Source: Dastarcus helophoroides (taxonomy: Eukaryota > Arthropoda > Insecta > Coleoptera > Bothrideridae). Taken from it: DNA of 64,000 nt. Location of the stretch: NCBI GenBank assembly GCA_028583605.1, contig CM053325.1, positions 44,028,987-44,092,986 of the forward strand, in the 5' to 3' direction. The notes under the pieces are model-generated. The model made no database searches. It was not told the DNA's origin and saw only the letters and a program-made list of their open reading frames with translations. Shown piece after piece: positions 1 through 11,689 of the stretch; position 1 is the first letter of the stretch, and every line of letters begins with the position of its first letter. The position numbers and the translations under genes were made by a program.

Positions 1-483
1 AAATTTAGCGCTCCATATTTTTAATTTTTCTCTAAAATTTTGAAGCCAAGTTTTAACTTTTTTCTTGAAAATACGAAAAATGTTTTAAAATAAATTCATT
101 ATTTTTTTTTGAAGTTGTTCCCCGCTACGGGCGGCACCAACTTGCGATATGATGCTCCTGGAGATTAGGTATAATTTCATGAAGTAGAAAGCGAACCTTT
201 AACCGTATCTTCTTTATATTCTTAAAGGCACAACATTTGCTGAGGCTCACTAAGAGGTATGCAAAATTTATGATGTTGATTGCTTAAGAGAATGCATTTG
301 TCAGACTTCGTTCGAATAATCTCGTTCTAAAAATATTTCTTAAGAAACGTTTGTCGACCTCCCAGTAAACTGAAGTTGATGACGATCAAATCGAAGCCAT
401 TAAGTTGGACGGTCATATAACTGCCTTACGGCTTACAGAGGTTAAATCACACGCAAACATCGAGAATTAAGCAGAATACCCCC

Positions 484-554
484 AGACTGCACTAATTAGC
501 CCTTTAAGCGTGTAGTAGTGGATCATAGGTAGCTGAAATGCTAATAATTGACTC
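484..554. repeat. Dispersed repeat, copy A
   Basis: This stretch aligns along about 70 bases with 53228-53299. The best block is the identical 16-mer ATCATAGGTAGCTGAA at 522-537 and 53268-53283, with matching flanks on both sides. No coding potential or terminal repeats are visible. It is an old dispersed repeat of unknown class. The same two neighbourhoods also share a GTCTGTGCATTAG motif (near 711 and 53349), so both may be parts of one larger element. Confidence 0.5.
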
Positions 555-590
555 ATGACGTTTATCAGAAAAGATCTCTGACTTGTCAGT

Positions 591-728
591 CTTTATTCTA
601 ATGCACAAACCAAAGACCGGTTTCACTCTTATTAGAACTCACGAGATCTAATAAGATCGAACCGGTCTTGGCTCTAAAACTCTGAATCTGATAAATGTTT
701 CAATCTATTGGTCTGTGCATTAGAATAA
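591..728. repeat. Imperfect inverted repeat (MITE-like)
   Basis: The left arm starts TTATTCTAATGCACA (593) and the right arm ends with its complement (about 714-728). The inner parts also pair: an ACCGGT-containing segment near 617 with one near 660, and TCTTATTAG with CTAATAAG. The right arm has about 38 extra bases. The block following the right arm, 713-749, is repeated at 841-877 (GCATTAGAATA then TTGAAAATCAG), and a single-arm relative lies at 2578-2658. No open frame is present. Confidence 0.55.
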
Positions 729-840
729 ATTGAAAATCAGTTGAAATGTTTTGAACTCGTTAAGAAGTGGATATTGAAATTCCAAATGAACTGAAAAAGA
801 AAAGGACCTAAGGGCCAATATCTAAGAAATGCCTATTGGC

Positions 841-877
841 CTGCGCATTAGAATAGATTGAAAATCAGGTGAAATGT
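841..877 (+). repeat. Direct repeat of 713-749
   Basis: About 37 bases match 713-749 with a few changes, sharing GCATTAGAATA, TTGAAAATCAG and TGAAATGT. This suggests a local duplication of the right arm of the neighbouring inverted repeat. Confidence 0.5.
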
Positions 878-984
878 CTTGCATCTTGCATCAGAACATC
901 GACTCTTTTATCATTAGTGATAAATATGATCGTTTGCAATAATGTGGATCAAAAATGATCGTGTTTCAAGAGTGATAAACCACA

Positions 985-1240
985 TCGTAAACTGAACTGC
1001 TGCTTCCAAAGAATCAAAAGACCAATTCAACAACTAATGAAAGTATGGCTAGAATTGGCAAATCGCAAAGGAATCTCGTTCCATCATAGCAACGCTTGAT
1101 CACACAAATCTTTGCTAACACGCAAAGAATTATTGGAGCTTAATTGGGAAGTGATGCCACATCCATCATATAGCCCTGACCTTACACCATTAGATTACTA
1201 TTTATTCCGAAGTTTGAAGTTTGAGAAACTTTGAATCGTG
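985..1240 (+). pseudogene. mariner transposase fossil, C-terminal part
   Basis: One frame reads through the C-terminal third of a Tc1/mariner (DD34D) transposase, interrupted by a stop after HHSNA. Visible motifs are a P-x-Q-Q-L-x-K linker, ELANRKGISFHHSNA (the region of the second catalytic Asp, normally HDNARPH, here with Asp replaced by Ser), and HPSYSPDLTPLDYYLFRSL, the C-terminal motif containing the third Asp. The N-terminal DNA-binding part and terminal repeats are not visible. It is a truncated and inactive copy. Confidence 0.75.
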
Positions 1241-1249
1241 AAACTTTCA

Positions 1250-2577
1250 CTAATAATGATTACCCACTTTGTTTATTTTTGCTGATAATAATCTAAAATT
1301 CTATGAGCTAGGAGTGAGCCAAGTGGTTAGAAAAATGAAGTATTATAAATATAATGGAAAATATGTTACTAATTTGTATGGAAAAATTGGTTTTATTTTT
1401 CCTTGAAAAAGGATATTAATTTTTAGCCACCTAAGGCTAAGAGCTGAGGAATAACAATAAATTATGATGTCAAGTATTCAATTGATTGAACTATAAGCTC
1501 TCCCATTATGTTAGCGTAATTAAACTAGATTAATTAAATTTAAACATAATATTAAAAGAAAAAAAAATAAAACTTAAAATTTGCAATAACATTAATATTG
1601 GATATTCTTAGTTCGTAATATTCTTTAAAAATTTTATAATAATTGAGCTAAATTCAAGATGCGTAGCTCAAACATTATTACATCGTTAGATAATACGTGT
1701 ATTTATTATGTCATTTTAAATCTTATTGTCAGTATATACTAATAAATTGTTTAGAAGAACGGCTTTTAATAGTTTGTTTACCACGTATCCGCTTATAATA
1801 TTTTTTTGCGTTTTGTTGTGCAATTTTTCTTTCAAAATATAAGTCCGAAGTTCTAAAAATTTAAAGGAAAAACGCCTTTAGTTTTACAAATAAATTAATC
1901 TTGAGGATGTTATGAATCACTGGCTTAGAAATTTTTAAAATAACGTTATGGGAAATTGAGCATAGTTAACATAGATTATTTTTCCATTATTCGGAACAAG
2001 ATAAATCTAATTTAATTATTGTTGAAAGTTGCATAGAATATTCATGTTGATGATGTAACCTGTATATTTTGAAATTTATTACGACCTTGCTTATTGTTAA
2101 ATTATCCGGAAAACTCCCATTTAGAAGTGGTTATCATTACAGTTATTAAAACGAGATAAATTATGTCCCATCGATACTTAAAGTTAAATAAAGTTAAACT
2201 AACCTAAACAAACGAGATTTAAAACCTAGTTCGTTCAGAATTTATAGAGGATACATAATGGAAACTTATTAAAAAAGAGCTGTTGTAAAAATAACAGTTA
2301 CTAACGAAATAAAATAATATGGTAATTCAGTTGTTTACAGGTGCCCTATATTTATATTGTGAATGGACAGGTGATCCTTTTAATCAATTAGCTGCTAACT
2401 CTATTAAATAACACATCTTAAATCAATATAATCACTTTGATAACTTTTTTTTTCTGGGTTACCTAGTTGCAATTTTTCTTGTATCAAAATAAAAATAAAA
2501 CAACAATGACCCTTCTTCGTTTCACATTAAACAGAGAATTGCAAAACCGAAATAAATGTATTTTATTTAATCATCAA
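1250..2577. other. AT-rich DNA without recognisable features
   Basis: I see no credible open frame, terminal repeats or structured RNA here. Stops occur in all frames. Confidence 0.5.
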
Positions 2578-2658
2578 CTAATGCACACACCAATAACAAG
2601 GTTAAACATTTATCAGCTTTAGAGTTTGGAAATCATAAAACGGTTTCGATCTTATTAC
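2578..2658 (+). repeat. Third relative of the 591-728 repeat
   Basis: It starts CTAATGCACACACCAATA and continues through ACATTTATCAG and CGGTTTCGATCTTATTA. These match, in inverse orientation, the right arm of the 591-728 repeat, including the segment missing from that repeat's left arm. It shows that the longer arm is the ancestral form. Confidence 0.5.
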
Positions 2659-3284
2659 AAATCGTCAATTTTGGAGTAAATATTAAATATAGTGTCGTGA
2701 TAGCGGTGGCAGCTCTACTATTCTTAACATTCCTTTGTCTAGTTTTTTTCAGTTTTTTTTTGTGCAAAATTTGAAATTTTTTCCCAGAATTTCGAGATTG
2801 AATTACAATATTACGAATAATAGTATCAAAACTTGATTTATTTTTAAGTTCAAGCATTTTTCGATTTATTTCTCAAAAGTTCTGGTTTAAAATGAACGTT
2901 TTTATTTTTCACTTAATTTCAATATTTTAATCCTTATCTAGAAAATCTTTAATTTTATATCTTACACTCGATTTTTTTATGATGCTCGGGTCTATCTTGA
3001 ATCTTGACACATTCGTAAATCATTTTCGTTTTTTAAGTACAATCCACTCACAAAAGGTGATCCCATTCCCATTATATTAACATTCAACATTCATATATGT
3101 TGACGTTAAAATTGAAATTTTGACTTTTTTCTCGACATTTCGAATTTGGAGTTTCAAAGTCCAAATTTTAAAATAAGGAAGTCTAGTTTTCAATTGAACT
3201 TTTGAATTTCATTTATTTATCGTTTGTTATCATTGTTATCATTTATTGATCGACAAATTTCACTTGTTCTCAAAATAGAATATA

Positions 3285-4528
3285 CAGGGTGACAATTTGA
3301 AAAGTAGCAATTGGCAATATCTCCTACACTAAAATTACGGTCAAGAAGATCTGAAATACATATCGGGGGATTGAAGAAGGAACCAAAATAAAATACAGTC
3401 GACTCCCGCTAAAGTTGCGCCCGTTAAAGTTGTCCGCTCGTTAAAGTTGTCAGGATACGATCGCTGAAGTTGTGCGGATATTCCCTCACTCTAATTTTCG
3501 AACAACGAATTAGACTTCCGCGTTTTAGCGGCACTTTTGAATAACCCACTCAATCGCGCAAGGAGCCATAAAACATATATATTTTTCGACAGCGGTAGGA
3601 GTTACTGGGAGAAGCAACTTTAACGGTCGATCCAGTACGGTGAGCGCAACTTTAGCGGGAGTCTACTGTACTTTTTGACTCACCTTGCCTCACCCCTTAG
3701 GGGGTATCCACCCCAACCATTTTTTTTCAATATGAACCTACCTTGTTTGGCCCATCGTTGAAAAAGCTCGTGGCTTGCTCTTTACAGTCTTGTGGCAAAA
3801 TCTTATATCGTACGATTAGTTTTTGAAATATCGATGTTTACAATAAACAACATTTTTGAAAACTTATAATTTTGATTATCTCTTGGACAAAAAATTCTGT
3901 CATAAAGGTTTCAAATACACATCAAGGAAATCAAATAATGTTTTTTGACTCACTCCCCCCCCCTTTCGTCTTAGAGGCTATTTACCTCTATTAATTCTTT
4001 TAAAATGAGAACCATGCCATGTGATACCTCGTTGGAAAGGTTTATCTGCTTCTCTACGCCCGGTAAAGAGGAATAAAAAACCTTTCCAACGACGTATTAC
4101 ACGGGGTAGTTTTTTTTAGAAAAATTAATGGGAGTGGTAAGCTCCTAGGGGGAAGGTGAGTCAAAAAACACATTCTTTGGTTTCGCTGATGGGTGTTTTA
4201 GATTTTCAGGACAACATTTTTGTATAAGAGATAGGTAAACTTAGTAGCGTTCAAAAAATGTTGCTATCCCAAAAACTAATCGTAGGATTTAATATTTTGC
4301 TCTAAGACTGTAAAGAGAAATCAACGAGCTTTCCAACGATGTGCCGCAGAAGATAGGTTCGTATTAAAAAAAAGTTGGGGTGGCTACCCTCTAAGGGATC
4401 AGGCAAGGTGAGTTAAAAAGTACTTTTTGGTTCTGCTTCTAATCCCTCAATATGTATTTCAGTTTGTAATGATAGTACTTTTTGTCTAGGAGATATTCTC
4501 GATTGCTACTTTTCAAATTGTTACCCTG
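3285..4528. mobile_element. Foldback element with CAGGGTGACAATTT ends
   Basis: The ends are long inverted repeats: CAGGGTGACAATTTGAAAAG at 3285 and its diverged complement finishing ACCCTG at 4528, each flanked by TA. The arms continue inward for several hundred bases, with paired landmarks such as the CACCCCTTAGGGGGT-like block near 3692 and its mirror near 4390. The centre is a small hairpin of CGTTGGAAAGGTTT (about 4031) and AAACCTTTCCAACG (about 4080). There is no transposase. The element is interrupted by a younger MITE at 3396-3668. TA duplication suggests movement by a Tc1/mariner-like enzyme, which is inference. Confidence 0.75.
3396..3668. mobile_element. 273-bp MITE, copy 1 (CAGTCGACTCCCGC ends)
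   Basis: Terminal inverted repeats begin CAGTCGACTCCCGCTAAAGT and end with the complement of CAGTAGACTCCCGCTAAAGT. TA lies on both sides (3394-3395, 3669-3670). It interrupts one arm of the surrounding foldback. A second copy of exactly the same length is at 49699-49971. Inside are several repeats of the kind GTTAAAGTTGT. TA duplication and CAG ends fit a pogo/Tigger-type non-autonomous element, and a Tigger fossil lies at 32.2 kb, but I have not shown that they are related. Confidence 0.85.
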
Positions 4529-5444
4529 TATGTAATATAATATTCATTTGAAGATTTCGAGTTAAACCTGAACTTTTTAATTATTTAATTTATATTAGAT
4601 TTTTATGTAAAAAATTCCAAGAAGTTTCATTTAATAAAAAAAATCTTAATTTTAAGCACGTCAGTTAAGCTTTTTTTAACGTCAAAAAAAAAAGAAATAA
4701 TATTTTTTAAGCGCATTAGAATTAAAATAGAATATTCATTTAAAGTGTTTTGACTTTGTTACTATTTTGTAAGATTTCGTTGATTATTGATTGATTACAT
4801 TATTATGTGTATTACAATGTAGATTGTCATGTACATTAATTTATAAGAAAATTTTATTTTAGAAGTATGGTTATCAATTTGAAATTTCGTGTTCGAAACA
4901 ATTTTAAAGTTAAAGTTTTCAAAAATTGTAACCCAAGACTTGAACTTGAAAAAAAAGTCGAAATGTATTTTTAAAATGAAAAGGGAACAATCAAAAACTT
5001 CCAGTTGAGTTTATATGTTAAGAAAAAAGTAGAAATTTCAATAAAAACTCAAAATTTATATAAAATACTTCCCTAATTTTCGTCTTTTTAAACTGAAGTT
5101 TTGTATTACAATTAAAAACAGAATAATCATTTAATATTATTTGAATATTTTGCGAAATTGCGTTGATTATACTATTTATTGACGATGTTATTATGCATGT
5201 GACAACCTAGTTTATTATAAACATTATTTTATAGGAAATTTTTATTTTAAAAATGTCGCGAATAAGTTGAAAATTTCGAGATCGACACAAACTTAATTTT
5301 GAAATTTTATTTTTTTTTATCGTTACTTAAGACTTGAACCTGAAAAAAACCAAAATCTCGAGTAAATTTGAATGTTCAGGAAAAAATAAAAAAAATTAGT
5401 TTGAGAGAAAAATCAAAATTTCGAGATCAAAATTTATATATTTC
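4529..5444. other. AT-rich DNA, no gene seen
   Basis: This holds scattered single units of the degenerate AAAGTCGAAATT-type repeat and homopolymer runs. No coding signal or terminal repeats are visible. Confidence 0.45.
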
Positions 5445-5756
5445 TGTTGCGCGTTATCGGTTCGAATGATTAACACTTGGTGAATTGTAACCACTTTATT
5501 TCAAAACTGAACTCGGAACACTGCAATTGTAATTCACTTAACTAATTAACTCACTTATTCATTGACTTCTCACTGAGGGAAAGCCGACCGCCTTATATAG
5601 ATCCCGCTTCAGGTTCTAGAAGGAACAAGCAGATAAGACTTATCGTTTGCCGAAATTTCTGGAACGCTTATCTGCCGTTTGATTATCACGGCCTCTTCCC
5701 CTTATTAAATTTTCTAGAAAATTCCTAACTAAATTTTATAATTACATTTTGTTATA
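5445..5756 (-). mobile_element. Solo LTR of the Ty3/gypsy family at 33.9 kb
   Basis: Read on the minus strand, this is a full LTR related to the one at 33863-34217. They share the CAGATAAGCGTTC and AAATTTCGGCAAACGATAAG blocks, a TATATAAGGCGGTCG promoter region (here GCCGACCGCCTTATATAG on plus), and the end GCGCAACA. The 5' end is TATAAC where the other copy has TGTAAC. TTTC occurs directly on both sides (5441-5444 and 5757-5760), a plausible 4-bp target duplication. No internal sequence is attached, so it is a solo LTR left by recombination. Confidence 0.85.
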
Positions 5757-6767
5757 TTTCTTTAATTTTCGAGTTTAAGTATAAAATATTTCTATAATTT
5801 TTAGATTTAAAAAATTCAAATTGAAATTCGAAATTTCTAGAAAAACTCGTAACTTATAAAAAACTTGAATTTTAACAAAATTTTAAGCTATAATTCGAAA
5901 TTTAAAGTACACATTAAAAAACGAACGCCATATAGAAGAATTACATAAATGAATAGATACAGATTTTCTGACATTCCAAATTATTGATTTTAAATTTTCT
6001 CTTCAAATTCGTAACTTCGAGTTAAAACAATTTTTTGGCATTTTTTATTTGAAATTTAAAGTGGGTTTTTGAAGTTTAAAAGGACTTTTTTAAATCGAAA
6101 TACCTAAATAAATAATTTATATGAAAAATCTCAACATTTCAACCTTAATCTTCCAATGGCGACTTTAAATTGGAATATTCGACATTTTCTTGAAATTTGA
6201 GCTTATAATTTCGCTTAAAATCTCTGGATTTCTAAAAATGTCAACATGTTGAGATCAAAGTCGAAATTTTAAGAAACTGTCGAAATTTCGAGATTCAGTT
6301 TGACATTTTTTCTATAAATTTTGAGAATAAAGAAGAAATATTGGGTTTTCCTGCATAGTTCCAGTTTTTTTGATATTCCAAATTGACTTTAAATCGACAT
6401 TTTTATTCAAAATAAAAAAAATAACATTTTAATTTTAAATGGTTCTTTTTTCAAACCGAGATCTGTACGTAAATAATGGACATGAAAAATTCTCAGCATT
6501 TTAATTTCTCAACATGGCTTTAAATTGGTACATTTGACGTATTTTTGAAATTTTCTCTTCCTAGCTTAACATTTCTGAATTTTCTTAAGGATCAATATAT
6601 TGAAATGTTTTGGGAATTGTGACTAATCCTCAATATTTCGACTTTAATCTTTTTCATTTTTTTTTGCAGAATTGTTCAGTTAAAGCTCGACTTTAAAAAT
6701 GTCGAAATTTTAGATGGATTTAACCTTTGACCAATTACATTAAACTAGCTAGTATTTTTGTTTTTAG
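5757..6767. other. AT-rich DNA with loose degenerate repeat
   Basis: Many short TTTCGA, GAAATTTC and TCAACATTT words occur without a clear array. No gene was seen. Confidence 0.4.
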
Positions 6768-6877
6768 CGCATTTCTACTTCGTTCTTGACAGAAGTGGGA
6801 GGAAGCCTATGGTCTCCAAATGCTCCGGCCTGCCGGATGAGACATCAGCTTTTATGTCTGTTGTGAAAAGTAAATAA
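6768..6877 (+). other. Candidate 3'-terminal coding exon, unidentified
   Basis: After a pyrimidine tract and acceptor (TTTTTAG, ending 6767) there is a GC-richer 110-base island in AT-rich surroundings. In splice phase 2 it stays open for 35 codons and ends at TAA 6875-6877. The peptide contains FVLDRSGRKPMV and SGLPDETSAFMS and ends VVKSK. An AATAAA signal overlaps the stop (6873-6878). Composition, acceptor, stop and poly(A) signal together resemble a real last exon. I do not recognise the protein, and no partner exon was found, so a chance island remains possible. Confidence 0.35.
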
Positions 6878-7559
6878 ATATTCGGTGTCGATCTGTCGAT
6901 ATCGGTTTGAGTACTATTTTGTACGCATTTTAAAACAACTTTCAATGGTAAAAATGTTTGACACTTGACACCGTTAGTAATCGTCTTTACATGTTAATTT
7001 ATAACTGCTGTATTGGTAAAGTGAACTATGGATATTATTAATTGAACTGTTACATACCCTACTCCGTGCACATTATGTTCTAATGTTGCTTTTTTTTTCT
7101 TGTCTATTTACATTCAATTATTCGTAATGTTTTCGTTTTGGAACCTGAAGGTCATGCATGAAAATAGAAAAGTTTCACAATAGATTATGTGCCTAATAAT
7201 GAGAGCAAATTAAAAATGCAAAATTAAAACGCAGTTGTAACTATGTATTTTATTAATTTACGAAGGTAATTTAAAATCTTAAAATATGCGTATTACGACA
7301 AGGGAAATGTAATAACAACCCAATCTATACTTAATATTATACAGACATAACTTCTGGTCGACTGAAAAACCTAATCATCAACGCAGAGCCGAAAATACTT
7401 AGGTCAGAAACACGAAATTTGGACCCTAGGTTCCTTTCATGGTACAGGCACTTTTGGAAGCTCGTATTCGAAGGGGGTAAAAAGAGGGTGAAATGGTGTT
7501 TTGAAATGAGTAGAGAACAAAGTTAGTACTGCATTCTATCACCTAAAATTTTGTGTAAA
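6878..7559. other. Non-coding DNA with an old dispersed repeat
   Basis: Around 7375-7500 there is a less AT-rich segment containing GCAGAGCCGAAAATA and ACACGAAATTTGGACC. This type of wording is common in dispersed insect repeats. No gene was seen. Confidence 0.35.
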
Positions 7560-8930
7560 CAATCTATTAAAAAAATATTTGAAGTAGAAATTTTTAAAGC
7601 AGACTTCATTAAATTTATTTTAGCTTACCGAGCCTAGTCGATATTTTGAAACAAAAATTAAAACTTTCACAACATTAGAATTTCACAAAAATAAACAATT
7701 TCCAGAAAAAGACAAACTAGCAAAAAGTCAAAATTTAAAAAAAAAAGTAGAAAGAAATTTGAACAGAATTTTCTAAAAACTAGATAATAAATAAAAAATT
7801 TCAGTGAAGTCGAAATTTTCAAAAGTAAAATTTTAAAAAATAAAATTTTCAACAAAATTTAAATTTTAAAATTGTTGAAATTTTAAAAATAAGTCAGTCG
7901 AAATTTTGAATGGATCAAAAATATTAAAATACCTCAAAAGTGGAGGAAAATTTCGACGTTTTAAAGTGGAAATTTTTCAAAGAGTTAAAAAACTTAATTT
8001 TTAAAAAATATTGTATTAAAAAAACTCCTCTTGCTTTATGTACCATTACTTATGGTCACCCTGTATAGAGGAATTCGGTAATGGAGGTTCGTTATAGGGA
8101 GGTTTGACTGTAAATAGAAATCTTCAAAAATGGTGACAATTTAAAAAAAAAGTAGACATTTACAAAAAAAGGTTAAATTTTTTTAAACAAGTAAAAGAAA
8201 TCACAAGTTGGAAAAAAATCAATATTTTCGAAACTTTCAAAAAAAAAGAATCTTGAAAAAGAAATTCAAAACTTTGAAATAAGGTGACAAATTAAAAAAA
8301 AGTCAAATTTCGAAAAAAAAGTCAATAAATTTTTTTTTGAAAACAAAAAATCCAAACCTTTAAAAAATGGAAAGTTTGAAATATAAGTGGAAATTTTAAA
8401 ACGTCCAAATTTTCAAAATAAAAATAGGTCAATACCTTCATAACAAGTCGTAATTAAAAGGAAAAATCGAAATTTTCCAAAAAAGTCTAATTTTTAAAAA
8501 CAAAATAGGAATTCTCAAGAATATCCAATGTTTTAAAAAGTCAAAGTTCTCAAAAAAAGTTGTCGAAATTTTCCAAAAATATGGCAACTATTTGAGAAAA
8601 GTCGAAATCTTGAAAAAGTCAAAACTTCAACAAAGTCCAAATTATGAAGTAAATATTTTCACAAAATTGAAAATTTAAAAACATTTTAACTTTTAAAAAA
8701 AATCAAACAGTCAAAGAATCTCTTTTCAGTTGAAATTTTCAAAAAAGTCGCATTTCAATTTACAATGTCCAAAAAAAGTTGAAGTCTCGAGAAAAGATCG
8801 AAATTCTGAGATAAACTTGAGTATTTCAAAAAAAAGTGGAAATTTTGAAAAAAAAGCTAGAATTAATTGTCGATAAAAGTCGAAATTTTCAAGAAAAGAG
8901 TGTACATTTTTATACTCCCACTCCTTTCCT
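7560..8930 (+). repeat. Degenerate GTCGAAATTTTCAAAAAA repeat block, purine-rich on plus
   Basis: The block is made of loosely repeated units of about 18-24 bases: GTCGAAATTTTC followed by an A run and then AAGTC again. Units differ by many substitutions and length changes, so no exact period is visible. The plus strand is A/purine-rich. A small unrelated insertion sits at 8064-8112. Other blocks are at 11.7, 19.2, 21.0, 42-45, 52.7 and 59-63 kb, some in the opposite polarity. No coding potential is visible; the short open frames on the other strand are F/L/K-rich by-products. Confidence 0.7.
8064..8112 (-). repeat. pogo/Tigger-like MITE end
   Basis: TTCGGTAATGGAGGTTCGTT followed by AGGGAGGTTTGACTG and then TA reads, on the minus strand, as a CAGTCAAACCTCCCTATAACG-like terminus. 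Such ends are typical of pogo/Tigger-type MITEs. Only one terminus is visible. Related AACCTCC and AACGAAC words recur at 23.3-23.9 kb. Confidence 0.4.
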
Positions 8931-9779
8931 CAAATAGTCGAGGTAATAATTAAGAATTTGCACAAGAAATATGCATTGGATATTGGTCGAATTTCGACCA
9001 TAAGTGATATTAAAAATCGGCAAGTTTATGCCGAAACAAAGATGTTTTAGATTATTGTTTAACACAAAATGAGGCACAAAATACTAAACACCGTATACTT
9101 AAGAAAACTGCTACCTAATCACATTGGAACCGATATCAAAATATCATTTTAAATTATTAACCTTTAAAACACTTATGTGTATAGATACAATTTAAAGAAA
9201 AAAATTGCGGTATATTTGTGTCAAGAGCTTACTCAGGAATTTATTGCATGTATGTGTGTTACTATGAAGCCTTATTATTACTTCCATTACCAATTATGCA
9301 GCACACAACTGTTTCTCGGATCAGTTCATTAAATATTTTTAGACTGATTTATTTAGCATTATTTTAGGTTAATGCTATGCGAATCGTAACACTTATGAAC
9401 CAAATTACACGACATAATTACCTTTGAATCATTTAATGTTGGCTAATAAAAACTAATCAATATCACCTTTTCCTTCTAATGAAACATCAATCTAACAAAT
9501 ATAACTCAATGATACCATATTAAGAAAGGTTATTTACAAATATATTACATTGATTTTTATTGTCATAAAATTTGGTATACTTCTTGGTAAAATATAGCGA
9601 CAAAATTGAAGAAATCGTACAATTTTTGGCTGTTAAAAAAAATCTGCATGAGAAAGTTGTCACCCACGATGCTTTTCTTCAGTATAGCAGCCTATTTTTC
9701 ACCCTCCTGGCAACTACCTATGTCAAACGCCAATTTATTATCACTCGCTATGAAGGAGGGTGGACAATGTTACCACCCA
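8931..9779. other. AT-rich DNA without recognisable features
   Basis: No credible gene. Two overlapping short open frames near 9572-9803 have no recognisable domain. Confidence 0.4.
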
Positions 9780-9960
9780 GTTCCAGGGAAAGTTAGTAAA
9801 TAAATCCTCAGACACGACAGAGGGCAGACAAATAAATTCTCACTCGAGTTCAATGGGCCCAGGAACACCGAGTGTAGGTGTGCAGGTTGTGCGCCATATA
9901 AGGGCGTCTACTCAAGAGGGGCGCCAATTCGACTAATTCCTATGCCGGGGTGTCCACTTT
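9780..9960. other. GC-richer island, unknown
   Basis: About 180 bases are clearly richer in G and C than their flanks and hold GGGCCCAGGAACACCGAG, GCGCCATATAAGGGCG and GGGGCGCCAATTCG. A TATA-like ATATAAGG lies at about 9896. It could be a remnant of an LTR or of a promoter, but no terminal repeats or open frame settle this. Confidence 0.3.
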
Positions 9961-11689
9961 CCCTTCGATATTCGATCCTGAATTACGAAATTTTCATAAA
10001 ACAGTTTGTTGACTATAGGAATGTAGAAAATTTAAAAAAATAACTTCATATGTATAAAGAAACAATCTCGAAAAAAAACTAAATTTATTAACAACACTTG
10101 GGAGTTAACTCGCCTTTTTATAAAAATGTTTGAAACTCGAGATTAAATAATTCAGCCCAGAGCGGACAGTCAATAGACCAAATTTTTTTGTGATATAACT
10201 GAAAAATATTTTCAGATATAAACATATTTTTCTGTGTTGACAATGCCTCGGATAAAAAGCATTTATTCGCAAAAGTCGATGACCAACACAGTTTATGAGA
10301 TCGTCTCGGATTGAGATAAAATGTTCAAAATATTCGATTTCAACCGTAATTACAGCGTTGCGTGAACTACTGCTAACTCCGAAAATATTCATCTATTTAA
10401 AACTAAATTACTATATGGGTCAAAAAGCCTTTGACCTATTTTTCCATAATTTTTTTTTTCTCAACAGTTGTTACGATATCGAAGAAAACCCGCAGTTTTC
10501 CGATAATCTAGGGCCCAATATCTACTAACCCCATTAAAATCTAAATTTTATCTTTAACCTGGGAGAACGGGTGGGGAACGGTCATTTTTGACACATTGTG
10601 AGCTGTATCTTTAAGACGATTGGACCGAAAATTATTAAAAAAAAATATTTTCGCATCCTTGAAGGTACCTCTTTCAAATGATACCTTCCACGATATATTA
10701 ACTAAAACTTGATTTTTCTGAGACCATATTAACCCCGATTTTATTATAAAATTTTTTTTTCTTCGTTAGCTGCCGGTATTTGCATGGGTAATCGAGAACT
10801 AGCCTCCTGCAAAATTTTAAATCTCTACCTTAAATAGTTTTCGAGGAAAATCTCTTTGTGACAGACGAACGGTCGGAGATGAGAGTTATATTATAAGGGT
10901 TCCGTTGTTTCCTTTTAAGGTAGGGAAGATATTTTTGAAATTTTAATAAGTTTCCATAAGAAAAAAAAATGAAAATAAAATTAACTTTCGTAAAAATCAC
11001 AACTTTTTGAAATATTTCAGGAAATATGACCACCTTTCCACACTTTTTAATCACTCTGTACTATATTTCAATAACTTTGAATTTCGAATTTAAAAATCAA
11101 AATATCCAGAACAAAATCGAATAATGTAGTTAACCTGAAAATTAAAGTTGAAATTTTAAGTATTTTTGTTATCATCTTTCTTTTTTCGAAAAAAACATGT
11201 TTTTCTGAGAATTTAAAGATGAAACTTGCACCTTTTATTATTTTTTTTTATTTTCTTAACTCACGTTTAAATCGGAAAATTCGAGAAATATTTTGAACAA
11301 AAGTTTTTCCCTGAAATGATCATTATTCTCAATATTTCGACTTTTTCTATACATGCGCAAATTTCCTTTTTCATTTAATATCTTATTTTTTTTCTCAAAA
11401 TTCCAGATTCTAAATTGACAATTTTTTTCTTCTCTCCCCATTTGCACTTCAATCGCGAAATGTGGACTTTCTAAGAATTTTTGGATTTTCGAATGAACTT
11501 TCAAGAAAAAAGTCGAAATTTCGGAATTTAAAGTCATGAGCATTGTATAACTTTCGAGTTTTTTCATTTGCTTAACTCGAAACGTGTTTGTTAATCAGTT
11601 GGTTTTATTATCGCGCTAGTTGATATTTCTTCACTCACTATTGTCACAGACAACTGCGTTCTGTAACGTATTAAATAAATCTTTTTTTT
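9961..11689. other. Non-coding DNA with one dispersed repeat
   Basis: Around 10555-10935 lies a less AT-rich stretch with GGTGGGGAACGGTCATTTTT, GACAGACGAACGGTCGGA and ATAAGGGTTCCGTT. The last two resemble a widely dispersed insect repeat tail. The remainder is AT-rich with loose degenerate-repeat words. Short open frames on both strands here are low-complexity. Confidence 0.4.
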
